A stretch of 6,179 bases of DNA, from the NCBI GenBank assembly GCA_025935595.1, contig JAICUZ010000165.1:1-6179 (forward strand). The letters are read 5' to 3'. Shown here one piece after another: positions 1 through 5,567 of this stretch. The translations under genes were made by a program, and so were the position numbers. The stretch is from Burkholderiales bacterium (lineage in GTDB: Bacteria; Actinomycetota; Thermoleophilia; Gaiellales; Gaiellaceae). Within the stretch, counting starts at the first letter, position 1. Each line of letters opens with the position of its first letter. Under the pieces are notes generated by a model that searched no databases, was not told the DNA's origin, and worked only from the letters and a program-made list of their open reading frames with translations.

Positions 1-213
1 ATCGACAAGAACGTCGCGACGTTGCAGCAGCGGGCGGGCACGAAGCGCGACGGGCCACTGTCGCTCACGGACGGGCCCGCGGCCGGACAGTCGATCAACT
101 ACTTCGCGACGCCGTTTGGCACCGACGTCGAGCTGATCAGCTATCCGCACGGCATGGCCTACGAGCAGACGGCGCCGATCGACCTCTGGAAGCCGACCGA
201 CAACCACCCGTAG
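1..213 (+). CDS. VOC (glyoxalase/bleomycin-resistance fold) family protein, 3' part only
   Basis: This is the C-terminal 70 residues of a gene that begins left of the window; the frame is open from base 1 to a TAG stop at 211-213. The segment around residues 28-47 (GQSINYFATPFGTDVELISY) matches the closing beta strands of vicinal oxygen chelate domains, where a phrase of the type 'nYf.dPfG..vElv.yp' carries the last metal-ligand glutamate, here probably E44. The tail (HGMAYEQTAPIDLWKPTDNHP, residues 50-70) is a typical short extension after the domain. Members include glyoxalase I-like lyases, extradiol dioxygenases and resistance proteins, and the fragment does not say which this is. A TTG at 22 is unlikely to be the start because it would remove most of the domain. 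The gene converges on the CsaA-like gene with 20 bases between their stops. Family call fairly sure; substrate unknown. Confidence 0.72.
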   Translation: MDKNVATLQQRAGTKRDGPLSLTDGPAAGQSINYFATPFGTDVELISYPHGMAYEQTAPIDLWKPTDNHP

Positions 214-233
214 GGATAGGAGCGTTGAGACGG

Positions 234-503
234 TCAGGCGACGATCGTTCCCGGTTCGACGTCTTCGTCCGGTCGTACCAGCACCGGCCCACGACCGTGC
301 GAGCGGGCACAGACGACGATCGCTTCGTCGTCGACAGAGACCACGACGAACGTCCCCAGGAGCGCGTCTTTCGAATGGCTGCCGGGTTCCATCTGCGCAT
401 CGATGACGCCGCGCGCGCCCACATCGAGCCGAAGCAGGTACGAAGGCGCGCGAGCACCGGGATGGTCGCTCGCCTCGATGACCCGGCCGACGATCAGATC
501 CAT
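234..503 (-). CDS. CsaA-like tRNA-binding-domain (OB-fold) protein, minimal form
   Basis: An 89-residue protein with the outline of a free-standing tRNA-binding OB-fold domain. The first strand (DLIVGRVIEASDHPGARAPS, residues 2-21) matches the CsaA/MetRS-C/Arc1p pattern 'vrVG.i.e...hp.A..p.y.l.vDvG', followed by YLLRLDVG at 22-29. The end (VLVRPDEDVEPGTIVA, 74-89) resembles the CsaA tail 'lL.Pd.pvpnGa.i'. CsaA-type proteins bind tRNA and have been linked to chaperone or export functions. This one is shorter than the usual roughly 110 residues, and its centre (33-70) matches the family poorly. ATG at 503 is the only usable start: the upstream codons contain no ATG, GTG or TTG back to the in-frame TAG of the preceding flavodoxin gene. 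No good Shine-Dalgarno is visible, so translation may depend on the upstream gene, 42 bases away. Family moderately sure; role uncertain. Confidence 0.68.
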   Translation of the reverse strand: MDLIVGRVIEASDHPGARAPSYLLRLDVGARGVIDAQMEPGSHSKDALLGTFVVVSVDDEAIVVCARSHGRGPVLVRPDEDVEPGTIVA

Positions 504-545
504 GCCAAGCCGTGCCCGCTCACGCGCAGCGCTAACCGGAGCTGT

Positions 546-1292
546 CTAGCGGTATTCCGGGTTTGCGAAGTCGAAGCGACAGCCTGCTTCCCACAGCGCC
601 CGTTGGTTTCCGTGTGCGGGCATGCCGCCGGCATCTTTGAGCAAGCGCGCCACGTGCAGGAGATTCCACGTCATGAAGGTCGTGTTCCGGTTGGTGAAGT
701 CGTTCTGCGGGCCGCCTGACCCTTCATCGAGATACGACGGGCCCGGCCCTGCCTCGCCGATCCACCCGGCGTCCGCCTGCGGCGGGATCACATACCCGAG
801 GTGCTGCAGCGAATAGAGGATGTTCATCGCGCAGTGCTTCACACCGTCCTCGTTGCCGGTGATGAGACAGCCGCCGACCTTCCCGTAGTACGCGTACTGG
901 CCGTGCTCGTTCAGCTGGGAGGAGTTGCCGTACAGCCGCTCGATCACCCGTGTGCAGACCGACGACTTCTCGCCCAGCCAGATCGGCGACCCGATCACCA
1001 GGATGTCCGCCGCGCGCACGCGCTCGTACAGCTCGGGCCACGCATCGGTTGCCGCTCCGTGTTCCCGCATGTCCGCATAGACGCCGGGCGCGATTGCGTG
1101 ATCGACGGCACGGAACTGGTCGACGGCGACGTTGTTCGCTTCCATGATCGCGATCGACAGATCCATCAGCCCCTGCGTGTTGGAGACGGAAGGAGACGGT
1201 TTCAGCGTGCAGTTCACATAGAGGGCGCGCAAATCGGAGAAGTCCCAGACGCTCGTTGTGCAGAGGTCGCGTTGCCGTTCGGACAGGGTCAT
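546..1292 (-). CDS. Flavodoxin-fold NAD(P)H-dependent FMN oxidoreductase family protein
   Basis: A 248-residue protein of the flavodoxin / NADPH-dependent FMN reductase superfamily, probably cytosolic. The first beta strand and phosphate-binding loop lie at residues 22-41 (LRALYVNCTLK, then the SNTQG loop). A second flavin loop reads GSPIWLGEKSS at 101-111, typical of FMN reductases that stack the isoalloxazine ring, and LITGNEDG follows at 143-150. The long conserved C-terminal part (AGWIGEAGPGPSYLD at 175-189, NDFTNRNTTFMTWNLLHVARLL at 197-218) fits a large actinobacterial subfamily annotated only as flavodoxin or NAD(P)H-dependent oxidoreductase; the substrate is unknown. I chose ATG at 1292 because a GAAGGAG lies 11 bases upstream and the fold begins about 20 residues later. 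A GTG at 1340 would add 16 low-complexity residues and has no ribosome site. It is second in a minus-strand run, after the metallopeptidase and before the CsaA-like gene. Confidence 0.88.
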   Translation of the reverse strand: MTLSERQRDLCTTSVWDFSDLRALYVNCTLKPSPSVSNTQGLMDLSIAIMEANNVAVDQFRAVDHAIAPGVYADMREHGAATDAWPELYERVRAADILVIGSPIWLGEKSSVCTRVIERLYGNSSQLNEHGQYAYYGKVGGCLITGNEDGVKHCAMNILYSLQHLGYVIPPQADAGWIGEAGPGPSYLDEGSGGPQNDFTNRNTTFMTWNLLHVARLLKDAGGMPAHGNQRALWEAGCRFDFANPEYR

Positions 1293-1303
1293 GGTGCGAG
1301 TCG

Positions 1304-1310
1304 CTCCTTC
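1304..1310 (-). promoter_or_regulatory. Ribosome binding site deciding the flavodoxin gene start
   Basis: On the minus strand the bases read GAAGGAG, a strong Shine-Dalgarno match, 11 bases before ATG at 1292. The spacer is slightly long but this is the only purine-rich site in the gap. It favours the ATG over the upstream GTG at 1340. Confidence 0.6.
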
Positions 1311-1327
1311 GGTCGTGGCCGTGACAG

Positions 1328-1340
1328 GTGATCGGATCAC
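1328..1340. repeat. Perfect 13-base palindrome, possible operator
   Basis: The bases GTGATC-G-GATCAC form a perfect inverted repeat with 6-base arms and a single central base. It lies in the 64-base gap between the metallopeptidase stop and the flavodoxin ATG, 36 bases before that ATG. A dimeric helix-turn-helix repressor or activator could bind such a site. A one-base centre is too small for an RNA hairpin, so a DNA-binding role fits better than termination. No regulator gene lies nearby and I could not identify a clear -10 box on the minus strand here, so the role is inferred. Confidence 0.35.
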
Positions 1341-1356
1341 GGATGGGGTGGCTTCG

Positions 1357-2217
1357 TTACGGGAAGTGCGTTCCGTCGAGCTTCAGGTCGAACGTCCCGC
1401 CTCGGTGGCATCCGGACGGGACGACGTACGCGGGCGCATCCGCGTAGTCGGCCGGGTTGTCGGCCAGCTGCTGGCGCATCAGCCGTCGTGCCGTCCCGGC
1501 GCTCAGACCGAGCTCGCGCCCGACCTGCACGCCGGATTGGTAGGCGAAGCAGTTGGCGAGCGCCTCGCGCGCCTCCCCGCGCAGGTGCCAGGCCTCGTGC
1601 GCGAACACGCTGATCGCATGCCCGGTCGCCAACTCCGTCGTAGGGGTGAGGTGGCGGACCTTCGCGAGCCGGTAGCAGATCCCGGGCGTCAGCCACATCC
1701 GGGCGCCTCCGACCTCGGCGAGGCCGTCCGCGTCCTGCACGTAGCCGACACGCCGGCCGCTCGTGTCGCACATCACCTTCGCCGGATGGCCGGCGATCCT
1801 CGCAGCGTTGCGATCGAGAATCGCGAGCGTCGACGCGCGCTCGTTCGCAGGAAGCTTCTGCCACGACGGCCTCGAGCGGTCGAGGAAGAACAGCCCCGAC
1901 AACAGAGCGAGAACGACGGCGACCTGGACCAGCCGCGCGCGCAGGTGTCTCGAGTGCTGCAGGGGCGGCGGGCTCGCTTCGTCTTCGGCGCCGTCAACCC
2001 ACCCGAGCTCCGCGAGGTCGCGCGGCTGCGGGCCGCGGTCGACCTCACCCCTCTCGCTCGACCGCACGCCCGAGAGGAAGAACTGCGCCTCGACCGCGGC
2101 GGCAGCGAGGAACGGGACGAGCGGCGGGATCCACAGCTGGAGCGACCCGTTCGAGAGGTACGCGACCGCGAACCCGCAGAGCAGCAGGCGCCAGAGCCAG
2201 ATCAGCGGCACACGCAT
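1357..2217 (-). CDS. Membrane-anchored putative zinc metallopeptidase with HExxH motif
   Basis: A 286-residue protein I cannot place in a named family. Two hydrophobic stretches near the N-terminus (about 4-22 and 28-48) are followed by a charged linker at 50-95, then a third membrane segment at about 97-112 (VQVAVVLALLSGLFFL). The C-terminal domain contains AHEAWHLRGEAREALANCFA at 206-225: H207-E208-x-x-H211 is a zincin signature, and E215 or E218 could be the third metal ligand. Cysteines at 150, 181, 223 and 270 may form disulfides if this domain is outside the cell. A cell-surface protease is inferred; activity and substrate are unknown. ATG at 2217 is taken because the first hydrophobic segment follows at once, though no convincing Shine-Dalgarno precedes it. 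The gene diverges from the L,D-transpeptidase across 34 bases and is first in the minus-strand run leading to the flavodoxin and CsaA-like genes. Antisense frames over this stretch read as arginine/proline-rich nonsense, supporting the minus strand. Confidence 0.75.
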   Translation of the reverse strand: MRVPLIWLWRLLLCGFAVAYLSNGSLQLWIPPLVPFLAAAAVEAQFFLSGVRSSERGEVDRGPQPRDLAELGWVDGAEDEASPPPLQHSRHLRARLVQVAVVLALLSGLFFLDRSRPSWQKLPANERASTLAILDRNAARIAGHPAKVMCDTSGRRVGYVQDADGLAEVGGARMWLTPGICYRLAKVRHLTPTTELATGHAISVFAHEAWHLRGEAREALANCFAYQSGVQVGRELGLSAGTARRLMRQQLADNPADYADAPAYVVPSGCHRGGTFDLKLDGTHFP

Positions 2218-2239
2218 CTCGGCGCATGCTGCCTGCGCC

Positions 2240-2245
2240 TATCCT
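2240..2245 (+). promoter_or_regulatory. Probable -10 box for a leaderless L,D-transpeptidase transcript
   Basis: TATCCT fits the TANNNT pattern of actinobacterial -10 elements. Six bases separate it from the GTG at 2252, which puts the expected transcription start at or next to the first base of the start codon. The absence of a Shine-Dalgarno before the GTG agrees with a leaderless message. No clear -35 hexamer is visible at the usual distance, which is common for such promoters. Inferred from spacing only. Confidence 0.45.
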
Positions 2246-2251
2246 GGCGGC

Positions 2252-3802
2252 GTGGCACGCCGGCAACGCAGGAGGCGTTCCCGTCGCGGGGTCTTGATCG
2301 GGTTCGCGCTCGTCGCGCTGCTTGCTGCGGCGTTCGCGGCAGCGGTCGCCCTGCTGTCGGGCGCGAGCCTCACCGAGGACGGCTCGGCGCTCGCGCGTGT
2401 GCACACGGAGCTCTTCGCGGGCCGGGTCGCAAGCGTCCGGGCGTTCGCGCCGGACGGTCGTGCGATCCCGCTCACCGTGAGCCACGGCCGCCTCACGCCG
2501 CGCTCGCAGCTCGAGCCCGGCGAGACGGTGTCGGTCCGCGTGGTCGTGAGCCGGCCGGGCTGGTCGGCGTGGGCGCTCGGCAAGGAGCGCCACGAGCGGC
2601 TCACGGTGCGGGCGCCCGTCGCGCACGTGGTCGACCGCTGGCCGACCGAGCGGCGGATCCGGTTCGACATGCCGGTCAGCGCGGTGACGGTCGGCGGGCG
2701 GTCCGTGCCCGCGGCGTCGATGACGGTCGCGATCCCGTCGACGAAGACGGCGGGCGCGGTGAACGTCGCGGTCGCCGCACGGCCCTGGGAGAAGCTCGGG
2801 CCGCCGGTACGCGTCACGTGGTTTCCGAAGTCCCACCAGCCGGTAGTGCTCGCCTCCCCCGCTCCGGGCGCACAGCTCGATCCGCTCGAGCCGCTCCGCC
2901 TGACGTTCTCGAAAAGCGTCTCGTCGGTGCTCGGCGACGATCGTCCGCGGCTCTCGCTCCGCCAGCAGGGCCGGTGGGTGCAGACGGACAGTCACACGCT
3001 CGTCTTCCGGCCGAGCGGCGACGGCGCGCCGTTCGACGCCGACGAGAGCATCCGCTTCCCGAAGCCGGTCGACGTGCTCGGCGGAACGTCATGGCACATC
3101 GCGGGAGCGTCGTTCCTCCGTTTGCAGCAGCTGCTCGCGCAAGAGCTCTATCTGCCGCTCGCCTGGTCGCCCGCGAGCGGCGACGTCGCGCGAACGAAGC
3201 GCGCCGAGGTCAAGGCGGCCACGTCGGCGCCGGCAGGGACGTTCAGCTGGGGCTACCCGAACACGCCGCCCGAGCTCAAGGCGCTGTGGACGCCGGGCGA
3301 GCCGAACACGATCACGCGCGGTGCCGTGATGATGTTCCAGCACGACCACGAGTTGACGGTCGACGGCATCGCCGGTCCAGATGTGTGGCATGCGCTGATC
3401 GCCGACGCGGTCGCGGGCAAGCGCAAGCAGGGCGGCTACAGCTACGTGTACGTGCACCGGGACGTGCCGCAGCTCCTGACCCTGTGGCACAACGGCCAGG
3501 TCGTGCTGACGTCGCCGGGCAATACGGGCGTGCCGGCGGCGCCGACCGCGCTCGGCACGTGGCCGGTGTTCGAGCACATCCCGGTCGGCCGCATGAGCGG
3601 CCGGAACCCTGATGGTTCGCACTACGACGATCCCGGAATCAGATGGATCAGCTACTTCCACGGCGGCGAGGCGCTGCACGCGTTCAACCGCGCCTCGTTC
3701 GGGACACCGCAGAGCCTCGGCTGCGTGGAGCTGCCGCTCGAGCAGGCGGCGAAGGTGTGGCCCTACACGCCGATCGGGACGCTCGTCACGATCGAGAACT
3801 GA
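2252..3802 (+). CDS. L,D-transpeptidase (YkuD domain) with peptidoglycan-binding domain
   Basis: A 516-residue cell-wall enzyme expected to make 3-3 peptidoglycan cross-links or attach proteins to the wall. Residues 2-12 are very basic (ARRQRRRRSRR) and are followed by a membrane segment at about 14-36, giving a signal anchor with the rest outside. Residues about 40-320 look beta-rich and may be Ig-like spacer modules; FDMPVSAVTVGG and LTFSKSVSSVLG resemble such repeats. A PG_binding_1 domain follows at about 335-385 (RGAVMMFQHDHELTVDGIAGP, with F362). The YkuD domain spans about 396-516, with H476 in LHAFNRASFG and catalytic C491 in QSLGCVELP. The usual HG and SHGC(I/V)(R/N) are replaced by HA and SLGCVE, so activity should not be assumed unchanged. 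GTG at 2252 was chosen because it precedes the signal anchor directly and sits after a probable -10 box. It converges on the DUF899 gene with three bases between stops. Confidence 0.9.
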   Translation: MARRQRRRRSRRGVLIGFALVALLAAAFAAAVALLSGASLTEDGSALARVHTELFAGRVASVRAFAPDGRAIPLTVSHGRLTPRSQLEPGETVSVRVVVSRPGWSAWALGKERHERLTVRAPVAHVVDRWPTERRIRFDMPVSAVTVGGRSVPAASMTVAIPSTKTAGAVNVAVAARPWEKLGPPVRVTWFPKSHQPVVLASPAPGAQLDPLEPLRLTFSKSVSSVLGDDRPRLSLRQQGRWVQTDSHTLVFRPSGDGAPFDADESIRFPKPVDVLGGTSWHIAGASFLRLQQLLAQELYLPLAWSPASGDVARTKRAEVKAATSAPAGTFSWGYPNTPPELKALWTPGEPNTITRGAVMMFQHDHELTVDGIAGPDVWHALIADAVAGKRKQGGYSYVYVHRDVPQLLTLWHNGQVVLTSPGNTGVPAAPTALGTWPVFEHIPVGRMSGRNPDGSHYDDPGIRWISYFHGGEALHAFNRASFGTPQSLGCVELPLEQAAKVWPYTPIGTLVTIEN

Positions 3803-3810
3803 CGGTCAGT
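3798..3810. repeat. Palindrome spanning two convergent stop codons
   Basis: ACTGAC-G-GTCAGT is a perfect 13-base inverted repeat. It contains the TGA of the L,D-transpeptidase at 3800-3802 and, on the other strand, the TGA of the DUF899 gene at 3806-3808. The one-base centre cannot form an RNA loop by itself, so it is not a standard intrinsic terminator. It may only reflect the two facing stop codons. Confidence 0.4.
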
Positions 3811-4540
3811 CCGGGTACTCGTCCTTGCGCCGGGCGAACATCGCCGAGCCGTCCTTCGGCGCACGGTCGAGTAGGAAGCTGAAGTAGGGCGCGACGAACG
3901 GGTCGGGCGCCGTCACCGAGTACGTGAGGTAGACGGTGTCGTTCTCCTGTGCGAAGGCGATCCACGTCGGTGCTTCGCGCAACCCGTCCTTGAGCTCGGC
4001 GCCCACCTGGCGCGACCAGTCCTGCAGGAACGCCGGCGGGTCGGCGAGCATCTCCTGGATCTCCGGGACCTGCTTCGCCTGCTCCTCGGTGAGCGCGAGC
4101 CCGAGATCGAACGGGAACTCGGTGTTGTACGTCGAGACGTACGGGAACTCCCAGCCCATCCGCTTCTTGTAGGCCATGAGCTCGTCGATCGGCGCGCGCG
4201 AGAAGCAGATCAGCGTCACGTCGGCGTGGTTCAGGTGGACGATCGTGCCGTCGAGGCCGTCGGCGAGGCTCGTGCAGCCGGGGCAGGCGCCGAGCGTGTA
4301 GTCGGGGCCGTACATGATGTTGTAGGCGAGCAGCTGCGAGCGGCCGTCGAAGAGCTCGCTGAGCGTCTTCTTGCCGTCCTCGGTGTCGAACTCGTAGTCC
4401 TTCTCGATCGGCATCCAGGGGAGCTCGCGTCGCTTGGCGACGATCTCCTCGTTACGCGTTGCCTGCTCGGCCTCGAGCTTCGCGAGCTCGTCGCGGGCGG
4501 CTTGATATTCCTCACGGGTTCCTGTCGCGTGCGCGGGCAT
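3806..4540 (-). CDS. DUF899 family thioredoxin-like protein with CPGC motif
   Basis: A 244-residue protein of the DUF899 family, which has a thioredoxin-like core and is often described as a putative dithiol-disulfide oxidoreductase; a physiological role is not established. The N-terminal 40 residues are a charged helix (REEYQAARDELAKLEAEQAT, residues 9-28). Family marks are LPWMPIEKDYEFDTEDG (40-56), the region YNIMYGPDYTLGACPGCTSL (73-92) with C86-x-x-C89 as candidate redox pair, and later an SRAPIDELMAYKKRMGWEFP stretch with the characteristic RMGW. The C-terminus carries the VYLTYSV and LLDRAPKDGSAMF elements, a variant of the family ending. No signal peptide is seen, so it is probably cytosolic. 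ATG at 4540 was chosen because GGAAGGAG lies five bases upstream; a GTG at 4564 would add eight residues without such a site. It follows the threonine dehydratase after 61 bases and converges on the L,D-transpeptidase. Confidence 0.87.
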   Translation of the reverse strand: MPAHATGTREEYQAARDELAKLEAEQATRNEEIVAKRRELPWMPIEKDYEFDTEDGKKTLSELFDGRSQLLAYNIMYGPDYTLGACPGCTSLADGLDGTIVHLNHADVTLICFSRAPIDELMAYKKRMGWEFPYVSTYNTEFPFDLGLALTEEQAKQVPEIQEMLADPPAFLQDWSRQVGAELKDGLREAPTWIAFAQENDTVYLTYSVTAPDPFVAPYFSFLLDRAPKDGSAMFARRKDEYPD

Positions 4541-4545
4541 CGCCT

Positions 4546-4553
4546 CTCCTTCC
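4546..4553 (-). promoter_or_regulatory. Ribosome binding site deciding the DUF899 gene start
   Basis: The minus strand reads GGAAGGAG, a strong Shine-Dalgarno match, with a five-base spacer to ATG at 4540. It makes the ATG a better start than the GTG at 4564. Confidence 0.7.
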
Positions 4554-4557
4554 ACTT

Positions 4558-4581
4558 GGGTCACACGTAAGACCCGTGACC
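4558..4581 (-). other. Two overlapping, mutually exclusive hairpins in a 61-base gap
   Basis: The gap between the threonine dehydratase stop and the DUF899 start holds two inverted repeats. GGTCAC at 4559-4564 pairs with GTGACC at 4576-4581, a 6-base stem with an 11-base loop. Inside this, GGGTC at 4558-4562 pairs with GACCC at 4571-4575 and extends inward imperfectly around a central ACGT (4565-4568 region). The two cannot form together because they share arms. No T-run follows, so a classical intrinsic terminator is not supported. It could be a weak attenuator, an operator, or chance in GC-rich DNA. Confidence 0.3.
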
Positions 4582-4601
4582 GCGGCGAAACTCATCGAAA
4601 C

Positions 4602-5567
4602 CTAGTTCCACTTCAACCCGGCGAGCTGCGCGAGATTGAGGTTCCCGCCGCTCAGGACGCAGACGACCTTCGAGCCTGCCGGAGCCGGGATGAGCCCATG
4701 GAGAAGCGCTGCGACGGGAGCGGCAGCGGCTCCCTCGACGACCAGCTTGCAGTGGTGCATCGTCCACAGCATCGCGTCGAAGATCGCTTCGTCCGGCAGC
4801 GTGACGACGTCCTCGGCGTGAGCGCGGACGATGTCGAACGTGTGCCGGCCGACACGCATCACCTTCAGACCGTCGATTGCGCAGTCGACCTCGTCGAGCG
4901 TCGTCAAAGCGCCGGCGGTCAAAGACGCTTTCATCGCCGGCGCCCCCGACGATTCGATGCCGAAGATCCGCACATCGGGGTTGCGCGACTTCAGCGCCAG
5001 GGTCACGCCGGAGATGAGACCCCCGCCCCCGATCGGAACGACGGCAACCTCGACGTCGGGCAGGTCGTCGTGGATCTCCAACCCGACCGATGCCTGTCCC
5101 GCGATCAGGTCGAGGTCGTCGAAGGGATGCACATAGGTGAGTCCCTCCTTCTCGACCAGCTCCTGTGCCTTCTCGTTCGCCTCGTCCCAGATCGTCCCGT
5201 GGAGGACGACGTCGGCGCCGTACGCCTTCGTCGCCTCGATCTTCGACGGTGTGGCGTTCTCGGCCATCACGACGACCGAACGGATGCCGTAGATCGCTGC
5301 CGCGAGCGCAACGCCCTGGGCGTGGTTTCCGGCGGAGGAGCACACGACGCCGCGGGCGCGCTCCTCGTCGGTGGGGAGCGCCAGCTTGTTGAGCGGCCCG
5401 CGGAGCTTGTACGAGCCCGTGCGTTGGAACATCTCGGCCTTGAGATGAACGTCGAAGCCGGTGCGCTTGCTGAGCGTGGCGGACGTGAGCAGCGGAGTGT
5501 GGCGGGCGTGCTTCGAGACGCGCTCCCGAGCCTCCTCCAGCCGTTCGAGCGGAATGGGGGCCGTCAC
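4602..5567 (-). CDS. Threonine dehydratase (threonine ammonia-lyase), short form, PLP-dependent
   Basis: A 321-residue fold-type II PLP enzyme expected to deaminate L-threonine to 2-oxobutanoate and ammonia, in the cytosol, feeding isoleucine synthesis or threonine breakdown. The Schiff-base lysine is K54 in FQRTGSYKLRGPLNKL (47-62). The substrate loop is SSAGNHAQG at 77-85, the phosphate-binding loop is the tetraglycine in VPIGGGGLISG (180-183), and S306-GGN is near the end, where the residue contacting the pyridine nitrogen is expected. It ends just after the catalytic domain and lacks the C-terminal ACT-like domain through which biosynthetic IlvA is inhibited by isoleucine, so it resembles catabolic TdcB-like enzymes; serine racemase or hydroxyaspartate-type activity cannot be excluded. 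GTG at 5567 was chosen because it gives the usual family N-terminus and overlaps the upstream permease stop as TAGTG, suggesting coupled translation. Extending the frame to 5744 adds only arginine/alanine-rich sequence inside the permease gene. Confidence 0.9.
   Translation of the reverse strand: MTAPIPLERLEEARERVSKHARHTPLLTSATLSKRTGFDVHLKAEMFQRTGSYKLRGPLNKLALPTDEERARGVVCSSAGNHAQGVALAAAIYGIRSVVVMAENATPSKIEATKAYGADVVLHGTIWDEANEKAQELVEKEGLTYVHPFDDLDLIAGQASVGLEIHDDLPDVEVAVVPIGGGGLISGVTLALKSRNPDVRIFGIESSGAPAMKASLTAGALTTLDEVDCAIDGLKVMRVGRHTFDIVRAHAEDVVTLPDEAIFDAMLWTMHHCKLVVEGAAAAPVAALLHGLIPAPAGSKVVCVLSGGNLNLAQLAGLKWN

Noticed and set aside
211..236. Possible terminator between the convergent VOC and CsaA-like genes.
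   Set aside because: The 20 bases between stops contain no inverted repeat of useful length and no T-run.
225..719. A + strand open frame of 164 codons opposite the CsaA-like and flavodoxin genes.
   Set aside because: No recognisable domain, and both minus-strand proteins beneath it match known folds.
1763..2251. A 163-codon N-terminal extension of the L,D-transpeptidase frame.
   Set aside because: It overlaps the divergent metallopeptidase, reads as low-complexity sequence, and would bury the obvious signal anchor that begins right after the GTG at 2252.
1258..3612. A very long + strand open frame of 784 codons across the metallopeptidase and the transpeptidase.
   Set aside because: Its translation is arginine/alanine/proline-rich with no domain. 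It is the antisense or off-frame shadow of two genes with clear domains, a common artefact in GC-rich DNA.
3089..3679. Minus-strand frames opposite the transpeptidase catalytic region.
   Set aside because: They are shadows; the + strand carries the PG-binding and YkuD motifs.
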